DNA from: Conchocele bisecta
Lineage: Eukaryota; Mollusca; Bivalvia; Lucinida; Thyasiridae
Assembly (NCBI GenBank): GCA_029237695.1
Contig: CM055265.1
Span: 79,974,447-80,038,446 of the forward strand
Direction of reading: 5' to 3'
Length of the DNA: 64,000 nt
In this document: positions 51,961 through 61,956 of the stretch, piece after piece
Numbering within the stretch: the first letter of the stretch is position 1
Layout: each line of letters starts with the position of its first letter
Notes under the pieces: generated by a model
The model's database searches: none
What the model was told of the DNA's origin: nothing
The model's input: the letters and a program-made list of their open reading frames with translations, nothing else
Made by a program: the position numbers and the translations under genes

Positions 51961-53146
51961 CTCAATATATCACACATCAATCAATCATTCACTTAACAAT
52001 ATATCATATTCATTCAATAAATCATAATCAACCTCAATATCATCAATCATCATTCATTCACTCAATCAATAATATCACACATTCATTCAATCACTCATCA
52101 ATTATCAATCATTCAATCATTCACTCAATCATATATCACACATTCAATCATTCATCAATCAATTAATATATCACACATTCAATTCATTCACTCAATCAAT
52201 ATATCACACATTCAATCAATCATTCACTCAATCAATATATCACACATTCAATCAATCATTCACTCAATCAATATATCACACATTCAATCATTCATAATCA
52301 TATCACATCATATCATCATTCACTCATCTTTATCACACATCATCAATCAACTCAATCAATATACACACATTCAATCAATCATCATCATTCATCTCACATT
52401 CAATATATCACACATTCAATCAATCATTCACTCAATCAATATATCACACATTCATTCATTCACTCAATCAATATATCACACATTCAATCATTCACTCAAT
52501 CAATATATCACACATTCAATCAATCATTCACTCAATCAATATATCACCCTTTCAATCAATTCAATCACTCAATCATACACACAATCATCAAATTCACTCA
52601 TCATCACAATCATCATTCATTCAATCAATTATAATCAACACATTCATCAATCATTCACAATCAATAATCACACATTCAATCAAATCACTCACTCAATCAA
52701 TATATCACACATTCAATCAATCATTCACTCAATCAATATATCACACATTCAATCAATCATTCACTCAATCAATATATCACACATTCAATCAATCATTCAC
52801 TCAATCAATATATCACACACATTCAATCATCATCAACATAATTAACAATCACACAATCAATCAATCATCACTCATCAATAATCACACATTTCATCATCAT
52901 TCACTCAATCAATAATATCAACACATCATTCATTCACTCAATCAATTATAATTCACAATCATCATCAATATCACTCAATCAATATATCACACATTCATTC
53001 ATTCACTCAATCAATATATCACACATTCAATCAATCATTCATTCAATGAATATATCACACATTCATTCATTCATTCAATCAATATATCACACATTCAATC
53101 AATCATTCACTCAATCAATATATCATATATTCAATCAATCAATCAG
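51961..53146. repeat. AATC-based minisatellite, 36-bp type
   Basis: After the SINE-like element the unit becomes TCAATCAATCATTCACTCAA plus TCAATATATCACACAT, 36 bp (52198 to 52234). Stretches such as 52570-52680 and 52830-52975 are scrambled by many short deletions. Confidence 0.88.
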
Positions 53147-53164
53147 CGCACAAATAGTTTGGCT

Positions 53165-53220
53165 TACAGTCACAGATATCTTGGCTAATCAAACTGCCTG
53201 ATTTTGAGTACAAATTTAGA
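53165..53220. mobile_element. M13 single arm
   Basis: TTGGCTAATCAAACTGCCTG, ATTTTGAGTACAAATTTAG, matching 5966-5995 in reverse. Confidence 0.55.
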
Positions 53221-53261
53221 GAACGCAAAACCTTTTATAAGTACAAGCTAAAATCTGGACA

Positions 53262-53440
53262 TTTAACCCTTACTATGCTGAATTAAATTTTGTCGTCTGC
53301 TGGAAATGTTTTATTTTCAATATTTCTCGATAAAAACCTGTTTTAGCAGCGCATGAGAATCAAATCATCTCCACTGGAGATGATTCTCATATGCTGTTAA
53401 AAATTTTGGAAAAAATTAAAAACAGCATAGTGAGGGTTAA
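53262..53440. mobile_element. PB1 MITE, TTAA at both ends
   Basis: TTAACCCTTACTATGCTGAA to GCATAGTGAGGGTTAA, with a GAATCAAATCATCTCCACTG hairpin. The right arm's AACAGCAGACGAC segment is deleted to AACAGCATAG. Confidence 0.75.
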
Positions 53441-53454
53441 CTTTGGTTTTCCAC

Positions 53455-53670
53455 AGATTTTAGAAACTGCAGTTGAAATAACCCCACAACTATTGTGGAT
53501 GGGAGACTACTTGATTGCTTCTGGTTCTTGTGCAGTGTGTTTATTGAAAACCAGCCAATGGCGAATATTTCAGAAACTACAGTTGAAATAACCCCACATC
53601 TCTGGTGGAGGGAGAGTTTCCGGATTGCTTCTCTTGAAGTGTGTTTATTGAAAACCAGCCAATTGTAACG
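53455..53670. repeat. Tandem duplication, about 110-bp unit, two copies
   Basis: GAAACTGCAGTTGAAATAAC (53463) and GAAACTACAGTTGAAATAAC (53572), each followed by CCCCACA, a GGGAG stretch, GATTGCTTCT and GTGTGTTTATTGAAAACCAG. Confidence 0.75.
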
Positions 53671-53814
53671 TGATTGATAGGCCCAGTTCTGTCACAGAAG
53701 CCATTGTTGCTTGATTTATTCTGTCATTTTACCAACTCGAATTCAATCTGGCATCTCCCTCCAGGTGTGACCTGCATTAATTAGGTTGTTACATTCAGAG
53801 GATACACTATTTTA

Positions 53815-53950
53815 CTGACGGAAACTTGTAAATATTTTCTTACTGTCTCATCAGAAGTGTATATTGTGACCATCATTTGAACAGTCTCGTCGAGACGGTT
53901 CAAATGAGTGGTTGCAACATACACTTTCATCGAGAAATTGGTAAGAAGAT
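53815..53950. mobile_element. PB2 hairpin
   Basis: AGAAGTGTATATTGTGACCA, CAGTCTCGTCGAGACGG, CAAATGAGTGGTTGCAACAT. Confidence 0.65.
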
Positions 53951-54568
53951 TTCAAAATGTTCATACACCCCAGAGTGTATTTCCAATGTTATGGGTTCAC
54001 CCATGATGTGCGAGCAGTCTCGAGAAAAAGAGGGTGTAATTATTTATATGTTTTACCAATATAGGGCCTAATAGCTGATACATTCATGTTGCTTGATACA
54101 GATGTAAAGTTTTCATTAGATTCATCCAGGATGTTTTCTTATATCAGTAGCAAACAGTGTTGGCCCTGATCAGACTGTGCGGATGTGCAGCCTGATCTGG
54201 GGCCACACTGGTCGCAATCTCAGTAAGTCACTTTTTTGCATAACGAGTCACATACATTTATTAGACTAACTTGTTATCTCAAGTTGGATTATGGGTAGAT
54301 ATTAACAAATGCAAAGGAAAATGTGAAAATATTCCTCCATGACCAAGTATGTTGTGAACACCATATGACTTGTCTTGGTGATACTGTTTAAATGAGTGGT
54401 CACATCATATACTTTTGTGGAGAAATTTGAAAAATAGGAGATCTTTATGTCCTTTTGTTTGAAAAGAACTTGAATTCTTGCTGTCTGAAGACATGTGTGC
54501 ATGTTCTCCCATCAAGGTCAAGGTGAAGGTCACAGGTGTATTATATTGTTTATTGCACTTATGCCATG
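53951..54568. other. M12 and PB2 fragments in unassigned sequence
   Basis: CCTGATCAGACTGTGCGGAT (54157) is an M12 centre. ATGAGTGGTCACATCATATA (54392) is a PB2 right arm. TCAAGGTCAAGGTGAAGGTC (54514) is a DR0-like motif outside any recognised Helentron core. Confidence 0.5.
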
Positions 54569-54951
54569 CAGGCCCGTACGCAGGAATTAATTTAGGGGGG
54601 TGAGTTATCGACGGCGCGAAGGGCTAAACATTGTTTTTTTGCACATTCACGGACAGACCTCGACAGATTAACCATTTCACCCCTAAATAACTGGAATGGA
54701 TTTTGATATGTTAATTTTGCAACCCATTCCAATCATCACAAAATGATTTTGAGACCAGTCCATTTATGAACATGAGGTGTTTTTGTTCTCAAAATTATGA
54801 AAATTACTTGCAAAAAGCGCAGATCCTGATGAGACGGCTCGTCATGAGCCGGCTGATCTGGATCTACACTTTTGCCAATACCACTATATATATACAGGCC
54901 TGTGGTGTTGAACAGGGTAAGGGGGTCGCACCCCCTCTGCGTATGGGCCTG
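54569..54951. mobile_element. HB5 element split by PB3, 5-bp target duplication
   Basis: CAGGCCCGTACGCAGGAATT with TTAGGGGGG at the left; GGGGTCGCACCCCCTCTGCG, TATGGGCCTG at the right. CCATG is duplicated at 54564-54568 and 54952-54956. Confidence 0.78.
54668..54917. mobile_element. PB3 nested in HB5
   Basis: TTAACCATTTCACCCCTAAA to TGTGGTGTTGAACAGGG, with AGATCCTGATGAGACGGCTC and its mirror around CGTCATGAG. Confidence 0.75.
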
Positions 54952-55280
54952 CCATGACGACCTCTATCTGACCTTCACAATGGATACTCATATCAACCTT
55001 GGGAAGAACCCTGTTGAATGTGTACTTTATCCCCCTCAAGGTGAAGGTCACAGGTGCTGAAAAATAAGTTGTTTTTTTGTTTCTGTGCAATAACTTCACT
55101 ACCAATTATCCGACCTTCATGAGAGAGGGGCCAGAATTCACTATGATAGTTCAGATGGTCATAACACATACAGTGGAACCCCGCTAAACCGGACACTCGG
55201 GAAAATATAGATGTTTACCGTAGATGTGTTTCGCTGTTAAACACTAGAATGTGTCATGAACTGCTCACATGTCTAATTTA

Positions 55281-55962
55281 CAGTGGAACATCTCCAAACC
55301 GGACACACTGGGGACCTCCCCAAACCGGACACACTGGGGACCTCCCCAAATCGGACACACTGGGGACCTCCCCAAACCGGACACACTGGGGACCTCCCCA
55401 AATCGGACACACTGGGGACCTCCCCAAATCAGACACACTGGGGACCTTCCCAAACCGGACACCCTGGGGACCTCCCCAAACCTGGCACCCTGGGGACCTC
55501 TCCAAACCTGACACCCTGGGGACCTACCCAAACCGGACACATTGGGGACCTCCCCAAACCTGACACCCTGGGGACCTCCCCAAACCTGACACCCTGGGGA
55601 CCTCCCCAAACCAGACACCCTGGGGACCTCACCTGACATGGGGACCTGGGGACCATCCCCTACCTGACACCCTGGGGACCCCCCAAACCTGACACCTGGG
55701 GAAACACACCTGGGGACCTCCCCACCTGGACTCCCTGGGGACACCTCTCCCCAAACCTGACACCCTGGGGACCTCCCCAAACCTGACACCCTGGGGACCT
55801 CCCCAAACCTGACACCCTGGGGAAATCCCCAAACCTGACACCCTGGGGACCTCCCCAAACCTGACACCCTGGGGACCTCCCCAAACCGGACACATTGGGG
55901 ACCTCCCCAAACCGGACACCCTGGGGACCTCCCAGGGTGTCCGGTTTGGAGAGGTTCCACTG
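55281..55962. mobile_element. TG hairpin expanded into a 26-bp minisatellite
   Basis: CAGTGGAACATCTCCAAACC at the left and GTTTGGAGAGGTTCCACTG at the right with TA on both sides (55279-55280, 55963-55964). Between them about 25 units close to CAAACCGGACACCCTGGGGA plus CCTCCC (55321, 55347, 55373) replace the 69-bp hairpin's loop. Subtypes ACACTGGGG, CCCTGGGG and AACCTGACACC occur in blocks. A 231-codon minus-strand ORF with a 26-residue repeat (three units) exists only because the unit lacks stops in any frame. A lone TG arm lies at 55175. Confidence 0.9.
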
Positions 55963-55964
55963 TA

Positions 55965-56205
55965 CTTTCTAGGAGAACTAAAAAATATTTAGAACTTCAT
56001 GTCTATCCTCAGCATGCAACGTGTGACATAATACCCAACGTTATATGACTATATATGGGTCTATATCCGGCTGTAATGTATTGGGTATTTCCATTATACC
56101 CAGGATTTTGACAAGTTTGAATGATTACCATGTCAGTGTGTCGAGAAAATCATACATCATCTAGACGTATTTGAATTTCAGGTGTAATTTCTTCCCTGTG
56201 TTTTT
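55965..56205. other. Unassigned sequence
   Basis: Nothing recognised. Confidence 0.4.
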
Positions 56206-56412
56206 AAGCCTTTCACCCGTGGTAACTGACATGGACTATTTCATGTTAAGTTTGAGACTGTTCCATTCTGCAGAAAAGGGGGTGATTTAGTAAAAATTTA
56301 AAAAATACATTCACAAATGATGCAGATCTTGATGAGATGGTTCGTTACAAGCCGGCTCATTATGATCTACACTGTTTGAAAATATCTAGTGTGATGTTGA
56401 AAGGGTTGAGTC
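56206..56412. mobile_element. PB3 MITE, decayed
   Basis: AGCCTTTCACCCGTGGTAAC to GATGTTGAAAGGGTTGA, with GCAGATCTTGATGAGATGG, TTCGTTACAAGCCGG. Confidence 0.65.
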
Positions 56413-56446
56413 ATGTCGTCACTTGATGCCAACAGATCCACCCATA

Positions 56447-56765
56447 TACCAGTAGCCTATTTCACCAAAATTGCTAAGCATACTTATCTTGTTAAGTACG
56501 CTTTGAGGGAGAAATTTTCAATTTAAGGATACATTTATTACTTTTTATTATACTGATTTTATTACATTATCACAGCCAATTGTGTCTGTGATAATGTAAT
56601 AAATTAAGTATAATAATTCTGCATACTTTTAATCGTAAAATATATGCAGTCATTAGTTCTATATGAAATAATGCATTTCGGGAAAAATAAATGATTACTC
56701 CCTCAAAGTATACTTAGCTAGATAAGTATGCTTAGCAATTTTGGCGAAATCGGCTACAGTATGTG
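56447..56765. mobile_element. M7 hairpin MITE, complete
   Basis: CAGTAGCCTATTTCACCAAA to TTTTGGCGAAATCGGCTACAG. Both TACTTATCTTG/AGATAAGTATGCTTAGC arms and the ATCACAGCCAATTGTGTCTG centre are present. Confidence 0.82.
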
Positions 56766-56839
56766 AGATGTCTGTGGACCACAGCGACCTGGGAATATTT
56801 GTATTTCTTGTCAACCCAAATGTTCTGGTTGTCTAACAG

Positions 56840-57125
56840 GTTTAACCCATTTAATGCAGTATTCAGTATGCAGGGATGAAAATATACCATCATATTTTAT
56901 GCTCCCTGGTTGCTGATCCATCCAGAGTAGCCCCATTGTTGACTCTGCAAATCGCATTTCATGATTTTTTCAGTGAACTATTTCTACAGATTTCAGCCGA
57001 TTATCTTCATATTCCATTGGAAATGATTCTAAAGTGCTGTCAAACTATGTTTTTTATCAGAAAAAATAGAAAGTAAAAAAAACCAGCAGACAACAAAATT
57101 AATTCAGCATCGTAAGTGTTATGCT
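56840..57125. mobile_element. PB1-like half plus PB2-like start
   Basis: GTTTAACCCATTTAATGCAG is a PB2-type left end. The right side is PB1: CCATTGGAAATGATTCTAAA, GTGCTGTCAAACTATG, CCAGCAGACAACA. Two families joined without their other halves. Confidence 0.5.
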
Positions 57126-57424
57126 GGTTCATTGCCTCAGACTTATTTCTTATTTATTTAAAACTTTTTCATTAATCTTAAATTTGAGAATTCGTGTTAG
57201 GTGAACCTTAGTCTTGTCGGCATCTCTTGACTATGATTGATTTGTGCTTCACCACGGGTGAGACGCGATGTCATAATTTATTATTCATTTTCGTGTCAGA
57301 TAAATGGAAAGAAAAGTCATCAATATCGTGATATTTATGTCCCTTGAGATATCTGATATGGGAGTTATTTCGTTTTTTAACCAGGGAATTTAAGGCTGGT
57401 GTTAATAGTTTTAGACATGTTGTA
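57126..57424. other. Unassigned sequence
   Basis: No family match. Confidence 0.4.
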
Positions 57425-57429
57425 GAGTA

Positions 57430-57702
57430 CAAGGGCGGATCCACGTAGGGGAAAACCCGACGCGCACCCCCCCCTAAAAGTCGGCGAGTAAAGATGTTTT
57501 TGCTCTAAAATGCAACAGAGCACAGCAAAATGGGATATAGATATCAAAAATATTCCGGAGGGCATACTGCCGGACCCACCTCTAAGCAGTCTCCCGAGCT
57601 AAACTCGGTCGACGAACGAGCGGTGCTAGTTCGAAAATATAGTAAACTATTTCAATGAAGAAGTCCCGTCCCCCCTAACATGAAATCCTGGATCCGCCCC
57701 TG
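57430..57702. mobile_element. HB5 element, complete, 5-bp target duplication
   Basis: CAAGGGCGGATCCACGTAGG to ATCCTGGATCCGCCCCTG. GAGTA is duplicated at 57425-57429 and 57703-57707. Interior 273 bp without coding capacity. Confidence 0.82.
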
Positions 57703-57810
57703 GAGTACATGTTACATAAGACACAAATGTAAGGTTCGGTGTTTTCTATTCTCAATACAATTGAATAAGCTAGCGCATCAGGAAAATGTATACATACAAG
57801 TTATTAGAGG

Positions 57811-59216
57811 TTAACCCTTACACCGCTATCTTAATTTTTTAGCTCGACTATTCGAAGAATAGTTGGAGCTTATGTTGTCACCCCGGCGTCGGCGTCGGCG
57901 TCGGCGTCACCGTCACGCCTTGGTTAAGGTTTTTAGTCAAGCTTGTATATGGAATACTACTGGCCCTACACCCACCATACTTGGACAACTTCATCTCCTA
58001 GTGATGTACATCAACAACCCCTGACCTTAACCTACATTTCCTCTTGAATTACTTAGTTAATTCCCCTTGGTTAAGGTTTTTAGTCAACCTTGGTTACGGT
58101 TTTTACTCAAGCTTGTACATGGAATACTATTGTGCATACAGACACCATACTTGGACAACCTTTTCTCATAGTGATGTACATCAATAACCCCTGATCTATA
58201 TTTGACCTTCACCTACATTCCCTCTTCAATTACTTAGTTTATTCTCTTTGGTTAAGGTTTTTAGTCAATCTTGTAGATGCAATACTCCTGGCCCTACACC
58301 AACCATACTTGGACAACTTCATCTCCTAGTGATGTACATGTACATCAACAACCCCTGACCTATATTTGACCTTGACCTACATTTAACCTTGAATTACTTA
58401 ATTAATTCCCCTTGGTTAAGGTTTTTAGTCAACCTTGGTTAAGGTTTTTAGTCAAGCTTGTAGATGGAATACTATTGTGCATACAGACACCATACTTGTA
58501 TAACTTTTTCTCACAGGGATGTACATCAATAACCCCTGACCTATATTTTACCTTCACCTACCTTTAACCTTGAATTACTTGGTTAATGTTTATAGTCAAG
58601 CTTGTATATGGAATACTCCTGGGCTTACATCAACCATACTTGGACAAATTCATCTCCTAGTGATGTACATCAATAATCCCTGACCTATATTTGACCTTGA
58701 CCTACTTTTATCATTGGATTACTTGGTTATTTCCCCTTGGTTAAGGTTTTTAGTCAAGCTTGTATATGGAATACTCCTGGGCCTACAGCAACCATACTTG
58801 GAAAACTTCATCTCCTAGTGATGTACATCAATAACCCCTGACCTATATCTGACATTCACCTACATTTAACCTTGAATTACTTACTTAATTTCCCTTGGTT
58901 AAGGTTTTTAGTCAACCTTGGTTAAGGTTTTTATGCAGGCCGCAGCCACCTTGTTTGTCAAGCTATGTGTACATCGACAACCCTCGTAGTCGAGCTATGC
59001 TGTTCTCCTACAGCTCTTGTTGTCGTCTGCTGTTTATTTTCTATTTTCCATTTTTTATCATCAAAAACATGCTTTGACAGCACTTTAGAATAATTCTTTG
59101 ACAGCACTCCAGAATCATTTCCATTGGAAATTATTCTGAAGTGCTGTCAAACTATAAGGCAAGATATAAAACCAACAGCAGACGACAATTGTTGTGTGTA
59201 GCGGTCTAAGGGTTAA
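57811..59216. mobile_element. PB1 MITE split by Hel-J
   Basis: TTAACCCTTACACCGCTATC (57811) and GTAGCGGTCTAAGGGTTAA (59216), TTAA at both ends. Without Hel-J it is about 226 bp, like the copy at 20373. Confidence 0.88.
57840..59019 (+). mobile_element. Hel-J, complete Helentron-like element nested in PB1
   Basis: TAGCTCGACTATTCGAAGAA with TAGTTGGAGCTTATG, GGCGTC repeats (57893-57915), about five core units of 150-190 bp (CCTTGGTTAAGGTTTTTAGT, GTATATGGAATACTACTGG, CCATACTTGGACAACTTCAT, GATGTACATCAA, TTTGACCTTGACCTAC). The end is GTCGAGCTAT, hairpin GCTGTTCTCCTACAGC, TCTTG. Removing it gives TTAATTTTT joined to TTGTCGTCTGCTG as in other PB1 copies: insertion within a T run, no duplication. Confidence 0.9.
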
Positions 59217-59334
59217 GCTTGGAAACAAGTATGACATCTGAGGCATACTGAGCCTGATAACCTTGATATCAATCACAAAAAGTCATGATACCAACACATG
59301 ACGAAAACATGTAAACATACTAAGTTTATCGGAG

Positions 59335-59546
59335 GTTAGCCTTTCAACACTACAGACCTGTATAGTGGTATTGGCAAAATGTGTAGATCCAGATGAGCCG
59401 GCTCGTGACGAGTAAATTTTCATATTTTTGAGAATAAAAACACCCCCTTTTCATAATGGACTAGTCTGAAACCCATTTTGTGACAGATTGGTTGCAAAAT
59501 TAACATATCAAAATCCATTCCAGTTATTAGGGGTGAAAGGGATAAG
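59335..59546. mobile_element. PB3 MITE, decayed
   Basis: TTAGCCTTTCAACACTACAG to AGGGGTGAAAGGGATAA. Half of the central hairpin (CGTCTCATCAGGATCTGC) is deleted at 59412. Confidence 0.7.
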
Positions 59547-60589
59547 CCGGGAAACATGGTAAATTCTGAGGCATACTGAGCTTCATCTTGATACCAGCTT
59601 CATCTTGATACCACATGACACTAGCTAAATATTCTATTTATCAAGTAACTTTTTCAAATACATACAAGTATTGTTTTTCTTGAAAGGAATGTCAACTTTT
59701 CATTGCATAACATCAGTAGCCGATTTCACCAACATTGCAAAGTATACTTATCTAGAAAAGTTTACTTTGAGGGAGAAATTTTCAATTTTAGGATAAATTT
59801 ATTAATTTTTATCACATAGGGTAAACCTATGTATTGCGATCGCCTCCGACAGTTAGCCACGCCCCAGAACCCCTCGATGCGATGGTCCGTAGTGATATCT
59901 TGGAGTAACCATAACAACAAAATCCATTGTGTTACTCAACGTTTAACTGTCATACGCAACCGCTAATTGAAAATAATATTATGAAAAACTACTTGCACTG
60001 CACAATATCAACAACGGATGTTCTACGTACTAAAAATACATCGGATTATTTTGTTGCGCGTGATTTGCCCCCATTTGTGACACAAATCGTGCGGTCATCG
60101 CTAAATTTAGTAACAGGCTATATATATAGTTTTCGGCAGAGTTAACTCCCGTCCGAATACTCTCAGAAATACGCGATGCATTTAAGACACAAACGACATC
60201 AAGTTTGACCTTCCGACAGTCTATTTTTAAACTCACCCGACACCTGTGCGAAACAAATTTTGCATGTGTGGGTCTAACTGATGTTTAATCCTCATTATAT
60301 CGATGGATTTACAGCGGATTTTAGTGACATTCCCGAATTCGGCCTGATTGACATTTGTCTATGGTGGCCAATACACGCCAACATGAGTGTCAATTCTACG
60401 CTCAGGGAAGGGGGTCAATAAGTCGGTATTTAAAGTGATAAATTACAGTCAGGGAACAAATTAATGACAGTATAACACATCCAGAGTATATTAATACCCA
60501 TATTAATGCAAGTACTGAAAATACGAAGAAAAACAATTCTAACAAATTTGGGCTTCCATACATTGAAAATTTTGTCAGCGGTTTCCCCA

Positions 60590-60721
60590 ATGACGTCATT
60601 TGTATGTTTTAATATACTCGATCCGGGGCCAATTATTTCATTCACAAAACAGAAGTAAACATGGCGATGTACCGACAAGGCATTTTCTGGCGCGACACCG
60701 CTTCCGTGGCGGAATTCTTGT
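60590..60721 (+). other. Possible captured promoter and start codon joined to a Hel-G-type tail
   Basis: TGACGTCA (60591-60598, CRE-like palindrome), TTTTAATATACTCGATCCGG, then GTAAACATGGCGATGTACCG with a good Kozak-like context at 60661. The sequence then runs into TTCTGGCGCGACACCGCTTC, CGTGGCGGAATTCTTG, the Hel-G 3' end (60718-60721). No protein identity can be assigned from seven codons. Confidence 0.3.
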
Positions 60722-60884
60722 AACTATTGCTCTTCAATCAGTTTTCAATATATCTATAATGATCATAGATATCTGGAATCTGTATACTTGAATTGATGAT
60801 GTCTTGTATATGTGTTACCGTATCTTTCTGATATTGCTATGCATAATCTGTAATGTTGTTGAATGTTTTGGTACATACTGTGTC

Positions 60885-61925
60885 AGTAAAATGTCATTTA
60901 TAGGAATTAAATAAGTGTATAACTGTCACTATTCCACCAGTTCTAAACGTTACAAGTGCCCGCTATACAGATATAATCATTTAGTAATATTTATTTTACT
61001 GATAGTGACGCGCGGTGGTATTAGGCTATTTTCATATGCAAATGAGGCATGATATTTTTATGCCACCGGGTTTCGAAGAAACGGGTGGCATATAGTGTTT
61101 GGATCGTCCGTCTGTCCGTCTGTCCGGGCAAACATTAGGGGGTTTAGGGGCTAGGGGGAGGAGCCTAATCCTTTGAACTTCTTTGAACTTATTCCGTTAG
61201 CCCATAAAAAAGTTTAGGGGCTAGTCCTTTGATCTTTTATATAGCAAATAGCCCATAAACCCAAAATGTTGGTACGTCCATCTGTCCGGGCACACATTAG
61301 GGTACTTATGTGGCTAGCCCCACAGGGTTATGTACTTGTTAAAGGATAGGGTTGGTTACAATTAGCCACCTAAAAAATCGTTTTATGTGGCTAAAAATCG
61401 TTTTATGTGGCTAATATTTAACATGTGATAAGCCACATAAGTACCCTAATGTAAGAACGTCCGTCCGTCCGTCCATCTGTCCGTCTGTCTGTATGTCCGT
61501 CTGTCCGTCTGTCCGTCTGTCACACTTTTCGGTTAACCAATTTGTCACAGTTTCTCAAATATGCTGCAGGTGGCATCCGCGTTCGACAGACGCATTTCTT
61601 GTTTAATTATTTATACTAAAGAAATGCGTCGCCTGAAAAAATAATATTTTCGACAGATTTTAAAGTATGATCATTGCACATCATAAAATAAATACAGAGA
61701 TTAAATAGTAATGTCCCTTAACATTTTAAGCAAACACGGTTATCGCCCCTGATATCAGTGTGTAAATTTACGTCTGATATAAAATGTATAATAATGCCAA
61801 TCAGTACATGGGATAATGGCGCATGAATGTTTATTTTGCCAGGAAATGTCTCAGATGATGTCTCTGATGTAAAGAACATTTTGTACCTACTGAGTGGGCA
61901 TGTACCTTTAAGGGTTAATGAAACT
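60885..61925. mobile_element. M8 split by Hel-C
   Basis: AATGTCATTTATAGGAATTA, GTGACGCGCGGTGGTATTAG, ATGCAAATGAGGCATGATAT, then after Hel-C TAATTATTTATACTAAAG, CGGTTATCGCCCCTGATATC, GAGTGGGCATGTACCTTTAA. Confidence 0.8.
61059..61601 (+). mobile_element. Hel-C, Helentron-like with two cassettes, nested in M8
   Basis: TATGCCACCGGGTTTCGAAG with AAACGGGTGGCATATAGTG, GTCCGTCTGTCC, two cassettes (61125-61273 and 61288-61457), a second GTCC/GTCT tract, GCAGGTGGCATCC, hairpin GCGTTCGACAGACGC, ATTTCTTG. The M8 copy at 24512 shows the uninterrupted site GATATTTTTAATTATT. Confidence 0.88.
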
Positions 61926-61929
61926 GCAA

Positions 61930-61956
61930 CACCAACAATCAATCAATCAATCAATC
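61930..61956. repeat. Short AATC repeat
   Basis: (CAAT)n, about six units, the same tetranucleotide as the large array at 49-53 kb. Confidence 0.8.

Noticed and set aside
55265..55960. 231-codon minus-strand ORF with a 26-residue glycine/proline-rich repeat
   Set aside because: The 26-bp minisatellite unit lacks stops in any frame, so three units give a 26-residue repeat by arithmetic. Open frames exist in several registers on both strands and there is no start context or other coding signal.
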